Shown here one piece after another: positions 41,187-52,560 of a DNA stretch of 64,000 nt. Each line of letters begins with the position of its first letter. Within the stretch, counting starts at the first letter, position 1. The translations under genes were made by a program, and so were the position numbers. The DNA comes from Fusarium oxysporum f. sp. lycopersici 4287 (Eukaryota; Ascomycota; Sordariomycetes; Hypocreales; Nectriaceae), in assembly GCF_000149955.1 (NCBI RefSeq), contig NC_030998.1:570699-634698 (forward strand), written 5' to 3'. The notes under the pieces were generated by a model that worked only from the letters and a program-made list of their open reading frames with translations, searched no databases and had not been told where the DNA came from.

Positions 41187-41381
41187 GAATCAGGCATTGC
41201 TGCACGTGATGATTCTTGTTTGAGTTCGGGGCTGACAATGGAGTCTAAGAGGCTACAGTTTGCCGAAGCTGTTAGTTGGAGCGTTGTGGAGCACGGATGA
41301 GAATCCGCTAGACGAGTCACCCTGGGATTGCATCGTTCTGCCAACACTTGAACCACCTCCCGTTGTCCATGTACTCTAACA

Positions 41382-42442
41382 ATGAAATCAATGGTCACGA
41401 AGCTCATGAACCATGTTGTCTCCCAGGTACCAAAAGCTGGCGCGGAGAGAGAGGCTTGTACATCCATTGATCCTGAAGGTTTCTTTTTGCGCCCTCCGCC
41501 AACACCTCACCATTTATCGTCCTTTATAACGCCCGATGGCCAGCTATTCCAGACAATACATATGGTGCTGCTGTAGTGGACGATGCAAAGTGGTTACTGG
41601 TAGTCGACGGCCTTGTTCGGAAACCACTCGCCCTCTCTTTGGCACAGCTCGAGGCATTGCCTCAGACTTCCGTTACGTCGTTTCACGAATGCTACGGAAG
41701 TCCGCTGAAGCCGCCAACCAGTAACCCATGGCGCATTGGTAACGTGGTATGGACCGGTGTTCGATTGTCGACTATCCTCGCTGTTGTAGATCCGCTTCCT
41801 GCAGCACGCTTTGTATGGTCAGAAGGTCTCGATCATGGAAAGTTTTTTGAGTACAAAGCAGACCGCTATCAGAAGGACTTACCTATAGCAAAGGCACAAA
41901 GGCCCGAGGTCCTTCTCGCATGGAAAATGAACGGAGAGCCACTCAGTAAAGAACGAGGCGGACCGGTGAGACTTGTTGTCCCTTGCTGGTTCGGTACGAA
42001 CTCCACAAAGTGGCTTTGCAGGCTTTCACTGCAGGGAACACGTGCCCCAGGTCCTTTCGCTTCTGTTCTTTACAATGAGAAGGATCCCACAGACCCGGAG
42101 GGCGTGAAGATGCGGCCGGTATGGGAGGTTGAAGTGAACTCGATGATGACGAAGCCCGCGGACTCAGAAGTCATCTCTGCAGGCTTGGTAACAGTGGAAG
42201 GTTGGGCCTGGAGTCATGATGGTGTAGCACTGGTAGAAATCAGTAAAGATGAAGGACAAAGCTGGATTCGAGGGAAGGTAGATAACAAAGAAGATCAGGC
42301 TTGGCAAAAGTTCACTGCCGCGGTTGATCTTGAGCGTGGGGTTGGGAAGCTGATTACTCGGGCAACTTCTGAAAGTGGGATGAAGCAGCCTTTGACGGGA
42401 AGACGGAATCATGTCCATAGCATCACGGTAAATGTCAAATGA
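41382..42442 (+). pseudogene. sulfite-oxidase-like molybdopterin protein with one-base frameshift
   Basis: The first frame (41382 to about 41561) encodes a family-like N-terminus with F-F-x-R-P-P-P-T-P-H. The second frame, from about 41562 to 42442, carries the rest: V-D-G-L-V, the molybdenum-ligand Cys in F-H-E-C-Y-G-S, W-R-I-G-N-V, R-Y-Q-K-D-L-P, R-G-G-P-V-R-L-V-V-P and the Mo-cofactor dimerisation domain with E-G-W-A-W-S. The two frames are offset by a single missing base in a G run near 41562; a 12-nt intron would be needed otherwise, which is not credible. There is no haem b5 domain, so it is a plant/bacterial-type sulfite oxidase homologue. It is either a recent pseudogene or a sequencing error. 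Confidence 0.8.
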
Positions 42443-42819
42443 TCATGTATCGTTGATGTTCGATTATTTCGAGGACAATAGGTTCGCTGTGACTTGTAGC
42501 AATAGGACTGACAAAGGATACTCTGGAACAATAAAGAGACCCGGCGTCTGTTCTTCTTCCGGCTGCGTCGAGCAGTGCTACCTCTTTGTTCAAACGAATG
42601 GTCAGAGCTCCCCTCCAACCCTCGTCACTTCGATCTTCCACTGTGAATCACAAAGGGACGCCATGAAATGAGACGCGTTCTAAAAGATGATAAATCAAAT
42701 TCCTGTGAAGAAAAACAGGTCTTCTTTTTCCACCCAAGGATACCGACATAAGTTCTTGTGTCATCTCCTCCTCAACCTCACAACACCCTCGAAGCACTAC
42801 CTGGAGTGCGCTACCCATC
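42443..42819. other. intergenic region
   Basis: 377 bp, promoter of the SPT3 gene; no gene seen. Confidence 0.6.
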
Positions 42820-43848
42820 ATGGCGCCTTTTGAACTAAAGTTCAACAATGAAGTCCAGCAGGTACGAATGGCTTTTGCTTTATTATTGTCCCTTGGCTAA
42901 CAGTAGCAGATGATGTTCGTCGCTGGTGAGACGCAGGAAATTGCCAACGAAACCGCCGCCCTCGTCGAGCAGATTGTTCGCGACCAAATCATCCACCTGG
43001 TCAGTATACCAACTTCTTCCCTCTTCAAGATATAAAAGCTAACCCATAAACAGCTGACCAAGGCCAAAGAGCTCGCCACCCGGCGCGGTGAGAAGTTCAT
43101 CGCAATCAAGGATATCCTGTTTCAGGTTCGCCATGACACCACCCGGATGACTCGCCTCCAGAATGTCATTCGCTGGAAGAGTCTTCGCAGGGAAGTGAGA
43201 AAGACAACAAATGAAAAGGAAAAGCCCGAGAAAGATGCCGAAGATAGTCTCTCCGACACGGACAACGCGGCTGGAGACGCTGCCAAGACGACTGCTGAGG
43301 CTTCCGCTGCTCTCATGCCCTGGGACGAAGAGTTCATGTTCGGCATTCGACCACCCGGCGGCGACGCTGATACCGTCCAGATCAGCGAACACACCCGCGA
43401 GCGACTTGTCTGGGCCGATGAGGTAACCAGCAAGATGTCTGGGGAAGAGTACACCAAATGGTGCTCCTACCGCAAAGCCTCCTTCCACCGCGCCAAAGAG
43501 GCCCGGTTCCGGGAGTGGGCTGGCATCGGCGTCGTAGCGGATCTCAGAAAGAAAGACGACGCCATTGAGATTCTGGGCTCCATCGCCGTGGAAATGGTTA
43601 AGCGCCTGACCGACATGGCGTTGTCAATCCAGGCACAGGAGATCACGACTCAGGGCGGGAAAGATAATGAGGCGGCGGCGGCCCTTTTGGCTAGAAGACA
43701 GGGCCTGTTCCTCATGTCGAACCCGCAGCGACCAGCTGTTGATGCTGGGCATATTCGAAAGGCGTTTGAGATGACGCAGATGAAGCCGAAGCGACGGGGA
43801 TATCAGCTGAACCGGGCTGTTGGGCCGAAGCCGTTGGAGCTGATCTAG
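42820..43848 (+). CDS. SPT3: SPT3, SAGA histone-fold subunit
   Basis: Exons 42820-42861, 42910-42999 and 43054-43848 give 308 aa. The N-terminal histone fold begins F-N-N-E-V-Q-Q-M-M-F-V-A-G-E-T and continues through E-Q-I-V-R-D-Q-I and A-T-R-R-G to F-Q-V-R-H-D, as in Spt3/SUPT3H. A Lys/Glu-rich linker (about residues 95-125) precedes a second histone-fold-like half, making the intramolecular pair typical of Spt3. It acts in the nucleus as the TBP-contacting subunit of SAGA. A few small alternative splice choices exist at the exon 2 acceptor (TAG-CAG). The 3' end faces the AlaX gene 93 bp away. Confidence 0.93.
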
Positions 43849-43941
43849 TTGGCGAGAAGGGATGAAGATTGGTGTACTTGTTTCTTTAGGATGAGATACA
43901 TAGAGTACCATAGATCTAGACGATAGATTCTGTAGAGAGTC

Positions 43942-45346
43942 TCACGACTCAACGATCTCTTTCAGCGCCAGAAGTTGCGCATTTGTCCACTCCTTCACCT
44001 TGCCTTGCCATTTACCTCCTGCACCTCCGCCCTTGATATCCTTGATAACGACCTTGACCTTCTGCGCCATAGCATCAACAGCAACTTGATCACCAACAAT
44101 AACAACCGGTCCACTGCCCTTCGGCTCCCCAATAGCAATAACAACAACAAACCCCGTCCCCTGCAGAACATCCCTCGTCTCCCCAATAATCTTATTAATA
44201 AAATCCGTGTTCCCGTCATATCGATGAATATACGCATTCATCCTATTCTGAACAATGATTCTAATAGCCTGCTCACTTTCAAACTTTGCTACCTCAAGTA
44301 AAAGCTTTCGTTCAGACCGTTTCAAGTCGGTGACTGTATCTGAGAGAGCTGTGGTTCGGGAGACGACCTCGCTGGGGACGTTGCTGGATGAGAGGATCTT
44401 TGCGATGGAGCTTATGGCGCTGACGGATGATGTGGCAAGTTTGATGGCACGATCACCTGTTATGAAGGATAGACGGCAGTTTTTACCGTGGACGGACTGT
44501 GTTGAGCCGAGGATTATGAGGGAGATGTGGGATGTTTGAGAGAGGTGAGTTCCGCAGCATCTGGCCGTAGTTAGTAAGTGCCTAGAATTTGGAGGGTGAA
44601 CTTACGTGTTCGTATCAAGATCTCCAATATGAATAACGCGTACAACACCATCAGACTTGTCATAATCGCCAGGGAGCTTATCATGCTTCGCATCATCCGG
44701 CGTCTCAACCCGAATCGGCAGATTCTCACGAATCAACTCTGCACACTCATTCTGAATAGCCTGCATCTCCTCCTCCGTTGGCTTCCGCTGCAAGTCAACG
44801 TAGTTCATACCCTCTTCAGCGCCCATACCCCATCCGAGAGTCTTGAGATCGTGACGGTTCTGCATAACGGCGGAGAGGAGATGTTGGCCGGTATGTTGCT
44901 GCATGTGATCCCATCTTCGCTTCCAGTCGACTTCTTGACGGATTCTGTCACCTGAAGATAAGGGCTTGGGGGAGTAGATTACGCAGCGGAGACCTTGTCG
45001 TTGAACGTTCTTGATGGAGATGGGGGTTTGATCTGAGCCCGAGAGGGGGGTGATTGTGCCATGATCTGAAGGTTGACCACCGCCTAATCCCCTGTCAGTA
45101 AGGTCCTCTTAAACTTAGAAAGGAAACAAGTGTAAGACCTTCAGGAAACAGCACCGAGTCGGCGCACTCGATTAACCACTCATCATGCGAATGAGAATGT
45201 CCATTACTCTTCTTTGACTTGTGCGCATGCTTCGGCGCCTTTTCACACGAGATGACTTCTGTTTCGAGAGTCTTGAGGTATGAATCTGATTGACATGATA
45301 AGTCGCCGACGACGCGGCCTTTGCTGGTTTGCTCTGGTTGCGCCAT
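43942..45346 (-). CDS. alanyl-tRNA editing protein (AlaX-type)
   Basis: Three exons (45346-45139, 45083-44606, 44560-43942), 434 aa. It has homology to the alanyl-tRNA synthetase editing domain: a G-G-Q-P-S-D-H-G loop, zinc-ligand His pair in H-T-G-Q-H-L-L-S-A, and the C-C-G-T-H motif that supplies further ligands. The C-terminus has a helical coiled stretch and a G-G-G-x-G-G-K segment like the C-Ala domain. The role is trans-editing of mischarged Ser/Gly-tRNA-Ala. A His/Lys-rich stretch (about residues 38-55) in the N-terminal region may be an insertion. The first intron has a weak GTCTTA donor, but the frame requires it. Confidence 0.9.
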
Positions 45347-45820
45347 GTTGACGATGAGATGCTAAGGGATGAAAGACCCATTCAATTGAGATGTTTCAAT
45401 GACGTAGTGGGGTATGCTGACAAAGACGACATGTCACTTGACCAGCTGATGCTGCTAATGTCTCTCTGATACATGGACCTGGATATAAGCAGGTCCCTGG
45501 CTGTGCCTGGCAATAATATTGATATGAATCTAGCCTGCAGGGCCGGCAGACAATTTAGAGTTGGATTTGACTTTGTGTAGCGTTCAGTTACCCCGTTTTC
45601 CTCAGCAACGGTCGCTACGGCTTGGGGTCAATCACTCTGTACGAACACCAAGCCGATGTCTCTAAATCCATTTCACACCAAGGACTCATTCAAAAGAGGA
45701 ACGCAGAACTGTAAAGTAATCGCAGTAGAGCATGTAATCATTGAATTGGACCTAGCTTTGCGCTGCAACTTCGAAGCAGCCTCGTTTCATCAAGCATCAT
45801 CATCTTCTTCAGTCAAGTCA
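45347..45820. other. intergenic region
   Basis: 474 bp, promoter of the AlaX gene and 3' side of the thioredoxin-like gene. Confidence 0.6.
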
Positions 45821-46240
45821 TTACAGGCCAGTCTCCAAGAACTGAATGAGGTCCTCCTTATGTTCACTCTGCAGATCATTGATCTTCTCTCCGTTCTTGT
45901 ACATGTGGAATGTTGCAGGCTGCGTAACACCGACCTCCTCCGCTAGACCTTTCAGGTCATCGATGTCGACCTTGACGAATCGGAAGTCCTTGAACTTGTC
46001 CAACTCATAGGCGCTATAACTGGTCAATGAAGATATTCGAAAGAATGATTAGAGAGACTAACTGAGCGAATGTGGCAGCAATGTGCTTTGACTCGGCGCT
46101 ATGCGTGGAGTAAAAGTCCACGACGACGATGGGATACTTCTTCAGAGCATCTTGGAACTCGTCCTTGCTAGTAGCATGTCAATTCTCTGGTTTCTACCTA
46201 GGAGATGAGTGGGAACCGACGTTCGGATGTTGTGCACCAT
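45821..46240 (-). CDS. thioredoxin-fold protein lacking the CxxC active site
   Basis: Exons 46240-46221, 46167-46063 and 46019-45821 give 107 aa, the standard thioredoxin length; using the second acceptor TAG shortens it by two residues. The order matches thioredoxin: V-V-V-D-F-Y-S-T, then the active-site loop, a helix, F-V-K-V-D-I-D-D, the cis-Pro loop V-T-Q-P-A-T-F-H-M-Y, and N-G-E-K. At the W-C-G-P-C-K position the sequence reads H-S-A-E-S-K, so both redox cysteines are serine. It cannot act as a normal dithiol reductase. A binding or scaffold role is possible. Confidence 0.82.
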
Positions 46241-46868
46241 CTTTTCTGGATTGGGGGGGTGATTGACGGGTCTGATCGCAGCGAGTCAATGCGAAGTTGG
46301 TGTGCGGAAAGGTCTGGCCTGGGCCCGAGTCAAGGACGTACAGTAGTAAGTGGTGATATTTAAGACGTGCGACGGCGAAATGAACTCTGAAATGATGAGT
46401 TTTGTTGTTTCCATGTCGAAGCTTTAATGGTGACGTTGTTGATTACCTATTATGAGACCTTTTTAGCTGACATCATCATGCCGTCATTACGAAGTATCAC
46501 AATGCTCTCCTCCGCACTTGTTCAACACCGAGTACCGATGTTCGGGAAACAGCAATGGCGAGATTCCGACACTTCGCCGCTGATGCCTCTTCATTTAGAA
46601 GTAACATGGTCTGCGGGAATATGAGGAATAAGAAAAGTCTCGAACCATGCCATCGAGAAATAGTTGGATAAAGTAGGCATTCACATGGATTTCGTGCGGA
46701 GATGGGCTGCAGTTGCAAATTAATTGGTAAAGTTCTCGTGATCACGATATAAAGAACGACTAAGAGTTAGTCTACAGGACCCCATATTCTAGACTTGAAT
46801 CATTCTGTTCTTTCCAAGGGCAATCCCCCAAACAAGCATCCCCATGCACCATCTTTTCTACATGCCAT
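46241..46868. other. intergenic region
   Basis: 628 bp, no gene recognised. Confidence 0.55.
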
Positions 46869-47131
46869 TTACCCAATCTCATCACACTTGGTCCTGTCCT
46901 TTCCGCAGATGTACTGTAATGACAGTTAGTTGACGATGCTTATGTGAACCATTGTGATTTACTCACTGTGTATGGGCTGTCGGGGCATTCATAAAGGTGG
47001 CAAGGTCGTCCCATGCACTCCTTGGTACAAGGAACAACTCGAAGAACACTAGCTCCCTCGCAAAGGGTACTGTCACAGGCGTTGACAGCGGTGGAAGCGA
47101 GAGCGAAGAGGGCGGTGTAAATGAGCTTCAT
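46869..47131 (-). CDS. small secreted cysteine-rich protein (8 Cys, 69 aa)
   Basis: Two exons (47131-46967, 46913-46869). Residues 1-18 form a signal peptide (M-K-L-I-Y-T-A-L-F-A-L-A-S-T-A-V-N-A). The mature 51-residue part has eight cysteines and ends with E-I-G, suggesting four disulphides. No named family was recognised. Size, secretion and Cys density are those of fungal effectors or antimicrobial peptides. The second exon adds two of the eight cysteines, which supports the splice model. Confidence 0.78.
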
Positions 47132-48117
47132 GATGGCGAGAATAAATCGGCGTTTGTTTGTTTGTTAAACAGGTGGTTTCAGTTGAGATTGTGAGTGCGT
47201 TGAAATGTAGTTCTTTGAAGAAACTTACGCCCTTTTATAAACGTTGCAGCATCCAGGACTTGGGACTCAACAGCTGAGCGCCTCGTCATACTTGATCAAA
47301 ACTTGAAAGATTGATACGAAAGGACCGATATCAATGCCTTGCTGAGGGGCCTCTTGCTTCATCATGGAGTCGAAAGAAAATGTAAGCAGCCGCATGGGCA
47401 ACGATTCGTTGGAGTCAATTAAGCTTACTTCCCATGACCTGCTGTCTGTAGATCCTCCTTGCATAGCCTTATCAGCCTACCCAATCAAGGAAACCTGTTA
47501 CTAAGATGCTGACTGCAAGATGATTGCAGATCTTTATCCGAGGCATGGGAAAGCGCCATGAATTTCTATATACGGAAGTTCAAACAATTATGTACTGTAT
47601 TCCTGTCAGCTTACATGAAACATGATACAAATACCGCCTCACGAGCCTGACAGGTTTTTGTTTCTCACACTGCAATGGAATGTTGTTTAATCAAAGAACT
47701 CAAACTGATGTCGAATAACAACCAAGCATCCAATTTTGATACCGTCTTGGCAATTTTGATCGGAACCTATTGGGCGACCTGTCTTATTTTATGCTTGGGA
47801 AGTAGACTCAAATTCACGAGTGATTACCATGAACAGCTCAAGGTTATGGCGTGGGGCATCAGCTTGCCATCAATTGGCATCTGATTATAGCATAGACTTG
47901 GAAGTCAATTCCTGAGCTTCTGAAATAGGTTATCCACAGTACCGTTGCTGACGAAGCCACACAATTCTCTACATTGTAGAAGGCCGGGGATGATGAGGAA
48001 TGCTGTTTTATATGGGAGCCCCGCCGTTCTGTGGAAAGATGCATGCTTGTATCTATATATCCCAAAGGATCCGGTATCACTAGTTGCAGAAGTTCCTTAT
48101 TCTGCTTGATCAATCAG
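47132..48117. other. intergenic region
   Basis: About 1 kb, AT-rich, with no supported gene. A 69-codon frame at 47675 with a hydrophobic stretch lacks further support. Confidence 0.5.
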
Positions 48118-49008
48118 TCAAGACTCGAAGCCAAAACTCAAGCCAGGCAGAATCTCAATGTTTTCGGGGCTGCTCTTAACACCAAGAAGTGTGAGATGAA
48201 TGTGCCTTTCCTGATCCTGGCTGCTCTCCAAACTGATTTCTTGCTTTCCCTTGGTAGCACCCGAGTGGACAACGAAAGGCCATGTACCCTCCTCCGTAGC
48301 AGATCCATGAATGCCGTCATAGACCCCCGCAATTATATGACGTTCCTCCTTGGGCACTGAGATCGAAACTCCAGAGACCCCAACCGCACCAGATGGATGC
48401 TTTGTGTAAGGCGGTTCAGATCCATCGTCCTCCTGATAAGGTACACGCAGATGCCTCGGAGTGCGGTCGAGACACCAGAATGGTGCTTTGCCTGGATGCA
48501 CCGCCTTGCCGGAAGTAGTGTAGGCAGAAGCAACAGACCACTTCAGTTCAACACCATCAGTCCTGATGCGACCACCAGGCACAGGATCGTGGTAGATAAT
48601 CTCAGAGTTCGCTTCCTTCACACGTTGTTGAATCACCCCGAAGTCCTTTTCATTGGGGAGGGTATACGCCCAGTCGACGAGGGTGTTCTCCTGCAGCTCT
48701 CCCCACCTATGCGTCTTGCGCTTTTCTGGATCCAAGCCATCTTGAAAGGCGATGAGTTCTATATAGACTCCATCAGAAAATTCGATCAGTTTGTTAACTG
48801 TCCGGCCGTCTGCGTGAGCCCCTCCATTGATTACAGTAAGGACGCTCTCCAATCGCTTTGGAAGTTCTTGTAGCGTCTGGTAAGACACAAGAATCACAAT
48901 GTGATCTAAAATTGGACGCAGACTGTTGCTTTCGGTCATTGTCAAAACCGGCGTTGTGTTGAAAGGTTGAAGTTGATGATGAGGGGAATAGCTCGGTGTT
49001 GTAGGCAT
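48118..49008 (-). CDS. glyoxalase-like domain protein
   Basis: Intronless, 296 aa; the second ATG at 48939 may be the true start because the first 23 residues are low complexity. The glyoxalase_3-type vicinal-oxygen-chelate fold opens with L-D-H-I-V-I-L-V and continues with G-G-x-H-A-D-G-R-T-V-N, Y-I-E-L-I-A-F and G-R-x-R-T-D-G-V-E-L-K-W. Fungal members are abundant and their substrates are mostly unknown. No operon-like partner. The assignment rests on the N-terminal motif set. Confidence 0.82.
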   Translation of the reverse strand: MPTTPSYSPHHQLQPFNTTPVLTMTESNSLRPILDHIVILVSYQTLQELPKRLESVLTVINGGAHADGRTVNKLIEFSDGVYIELIAFQDGLDPEKRKTHRWGELQENTLVDWAYTLPNEKDFGVIQQRVKEANSEIIYHDPVPGGRIRTDGVELKWSVASAYTTSGKAVHPGKAPFWCLDRTPRHLRVPYQEDDGSEPPYTKHPSGAVGVSGVSISVPKEERHIIAGVYDGIHGSATEEGTWPFVVHSGATKGKQEISLESSQDQERHIHLTLLGVKSSPENIEILPGLSFGFES

Positions 49009-49129
49009 TTTACAGTAGCCAATTGCGTGATCAGAACCAGTATTACGTCAACACATCAAAATTTACGACAGATGAGGCTGGCCTGAGCTTTCTGATAGAA
49101 ACAGATGTTGGGTAAAACTCGATCCTTGT

Positions 49130-52100
49130 TCAAGTATAGGTCTGCAGACTTTCCTTCATAGGCCTCTCTGGATCTGTAGCAATCTGGTCCAGTTGATCCA
49201 TAGCATCCCATAAGTCACCTTCACCCAATCCACGCAAGTCAGGTTTCTTTTCCATTGGCGGAGGCCCATAGGCTTCCCAAACCACCCCAATCGATTCGGC
49301 ATCTCGCAGTTGCTCATCCGTAAGCCTTTGAGAAGCAAGTTCCTCCCTAATCTCCTGCATTCTTGGAGCCCAATTCATGTGCACCCATTCGAAGAACTCC
49401 TCTAGGCTCATGTCATGGCGACGGCCGTCTTCGAACTCTGTGAGGAGACTTCTAAACAATCCAAGTAGGGAAAGATCTTCCTGTTCGATTTCCTGGAGCT
49501 CCTCTTCTGGCAAAGGACCCGAAGCCTCCTCGACGATGGAGCAGCAAACGTGACGCAGACCCAGCTCAACAAACGTATAGTATCGTATAATGGCCGTATA
49601 GATCCATTGGCAGTCGCTGATTTTACCCCGATGCTCTGAGAATAAACCTTTTATTAAACCTTCTGTTGCTCGGGAAAGATGTTGTTCTGATTTGAATGAG
49701 AGCCTCCACCAATATAACCCCTCCAAGAGCTTGACCAGAGGGGTGCACCCCCCTGGAGAGCACCAGCAGCGGCATCTGTCGACAATGGTCTCTGAAAACA
49801 CAATCTCAACAGCTGCTAGTGATAAAGGACAGTCCAGGGCCAACTGTTGTTCATTGGGAGTCGATAATCCCAAGCTAGCCATAAAATAGTGAGCCGCCGT
49901 CACTTCTATCTCCCGGCTGGGTAGTTTTCCAGCAGGAAGCTTTGATGAGACACTCATACCATGATCGAGCATCCAGCAAAGATATGAAGAAGAAAATCCA
50001 TGGTTGGTCCATGATCTGTGTTTCGTATCACGACTCATACGAAAAGCTAAGCTGCAGATGAAGTCTGCAAACTCGTTGTCCGAGTAATAGAAACCCAGCT
50101 GGTGGGCATATTCAGCGACTTCGCCGTCAGAAATAAGTGAGTAAATCGATTCATGGTCGTATGATGATCCAATATCCTCTTCGTACACACTGAGGTATGT
50201 TGGTACGGGGCAACCTTGAGCTTCGAGTTGGTGTTGCACCCGTGCAGCATTTTGGTCCAGTATTCTTGTTTGATGAACTTCTAGACCTTCCCTTTCAGCC
50301 GGTGAAAGCCTTCGGTACGAGAGTTCCTTCAACCCTTCTCTTCTTTCTGCTAGACCTTTGATTATAATCTTACGGCCGTGTATACAGCTGTGACTGTTGT
50401 ACCATGGTCTTAAGATGGCACGTAATGAGGTTGGAAAAAGCGCTGTATTTAATCGAAGAAGCATTTCCAGCACTTTACACTCTTCGCAATCTTCTTGAGG
50501 CTCTTTGATATGCTTCCGTGTTCCTCTTGCCACATAGTCGATGGGATAAATGCCCCTGTTGTCTCGAGCGCGAAGAGCTTTAGCGTCTGCATAGTGAAGC
50601 ACAACGCTTATGATAGCGATATTTTGCGTTTCAATGGCAAGATGAACCGGGGACTGGCCGCAGTAATTGGTTTCGTTGATGTATGATGGGCATCTCTCCA
50701 ATAACTGTTGGACTGCATTTCGATCTTGTTTAAGAACAGCCTGAGTCAAAGGGCCAAACTCTAGATCTGCACGGATTGCTAAGTCTGGGTCTGGTCTTGA
50801 ATAGGCTGAGACTTACTTTCGGCTACCTGTGGAAAAGCTTGGAAGAGTATATATCCAGCACCGACACGGTATTCATCCCGCCGCCATGCTATATCCCAAG
50901 TGTGATGATGGCCTACCGGTTCACTGCATTTCGATAAGATAGTTGTTGCAACTTGATCAGGCCTCGTGCAGGCGGAAAACCACCCACTGGCGGCTATCAA
51001 AACAGGAAGAGGTATACTACATTAAGAACATGAATAGAAGTTATGCATAACTAGTAGGGTTGAGTATGCTTTAACTTACGCTGTGATCTTGCGTGTACAG
51101 GACGTTGGCTCAGCAATGATAGTAAGCATCTGGAATAGCTCTGCGATGTTATCGGCATTATACTCGCCGGCTGTCTATAGTACTTCGAGTTAGGCAGTAA
51201 AACAATATGTGGATAAAAACAACCTACAAGATACTTGAGTAGCGTCCACCCGAGTATTGTGTCACCATCTTCATTGACATCGGTCACAGAAGCATGGGAG
51301 TTGGCATAACACCAGATAAGTCGTCTGAAGCATGAGGCCAACAGAAAATGCATGTCCTTACGCGGTAATGAGTCATAGCAAGCGACTGTGTCCACGAGTC
51401 GAAACACAGGGGATAACCTCTCATCCACTGTCGCAATCCAGGCCACTGTTTGGCCAATTCCTAATATGCCTACACCTGTTGTGAACGACAGCGAGACTCT
51501 ACTAGTACGTCCCCATAACCTTTGACTTGTGGGGATCAAGAGGCTCAAGACTCGCTTAGTTCGTCGGGTTGATGCAGGCAGCTTTGACATTGGACATTCG
51601 GGTGCATGATGGTCTCTTGATCTAACTTCAGCTTTGAGAAGTAATGGTCCCCAGTGGCGTTGACTATGTCGTATTCGTTGCGTTTTGCAAGAACACAAAG
51701 CATCAAATGCCATGCTACCGCCACCCTGATAACTGGTCGTTTGTATACTGGGTATGAATGTATCAGCTGCTGGATTCTGCAGCAAATTGGCGGCGACACT
51801 AGTGTGAGAGGTGAGGTCTGACACCTGCTGGGCTATCGTTCTCAGCAAGAGCTTTGAATCCTCGGAATCTCGTGTAAGAATCAACAGTTCTCTCACGTCT
51901 TGTTGGACAGTACTAAGTCTGTCACCATGAACCTGCGATGTCTTGTGCATTTCATCCAGAGCTGTTTTGTTCTTGTCCGATATTACGTTGACGTCGGTCA
52001 AGGCCTGATGCATGCTGTTAATAGCAGAGGTCATTGCATGGCCAGTGTTACTTCGTCAAGTATGAACATTAATATATGATATAAGATTTAGAAGTACGAA

Positions 52101-52560
52101 AGGTTTGAGACATACAGCTGAAATACTTGCAATATGGTTTGTAGAGCACTGTTTGCACGCGAAAGATTCTCCTCGAGCTTTTCTATGTTATGCTTCTTGA
52201 ATGGGTACTTCAATTTGGCGCAAAGCTCTTTGGCCCTGGCAGCGTTGCTGTTTGGTACAGATATTATTGGACCTCTAAGCCCTTTACGACTGCCAACAAA
52301 TTGTTTACCGCGGAAACGCATGAGACCTTGCATGAATCAATTGCATTTTTGGTCGTGGGATCGTCATTAGGCGCGTTAGATATCGCAACATCAAGAGCAT
52401 TGATAGAAATTTGGATGTTCGTTGCGAAGTTGCGTGCTTGTTTGAGATCTTCTTCACGGCCGTCGATGTCATCGAGATATTGCGAAATTTCTTTGAATAG
52501 TTGCAAGCCCAAAGAGACAGTGCCGAACGCGCTGCCAGCTATACCGAATGCTTCCGCCAT
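49130..52560 (-). CDS. STAND-type fungal N-terminal domain protein with ankyrin repeats, no NACHT
   Basis: Six exons (52560-52273, 52225-52116, 52050-51228, 51174-51080, 51016-50817, 50778-49130) join to 1,054 aa. Residues 1-160 match the helical N-terminal domain of fungal STAND/NLR-like proteins (M-A-E-A-F-G-I-A-G-S-A-F-G, then L-K-Y-P-F and A-L-Q-T-I-L-Q). Then come a coiled stretch (about 165-205) and a C-x-C...C-P-M region with T-R-R-T-K-R. A hydrophobic stretch follows near residues 300-320. Ankyrin-like repeats at about 510-600 (T-Q-A-V-L-K-Q-D-R-N-A-V-Q-Q-L-L) precede a long helical C-terminus with many aromatic and acidic residues. No P-loop, so no NACHT or NB-ARC nucleotide switch. 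A role in allorecognition or immunity-like signalling is inference from the N-terminal family. Introns of 38-65 nt; the first has a weak donor. Confidence 0.8.

Noticed and set aside
41562..41580. GTG start at 41576 or a tiny intron to explain the sulfite-oxidase frame change
   Set aside because: The upstream frame clearly encodes the family N-terminus, and a 12-nt intron is too short to splice.
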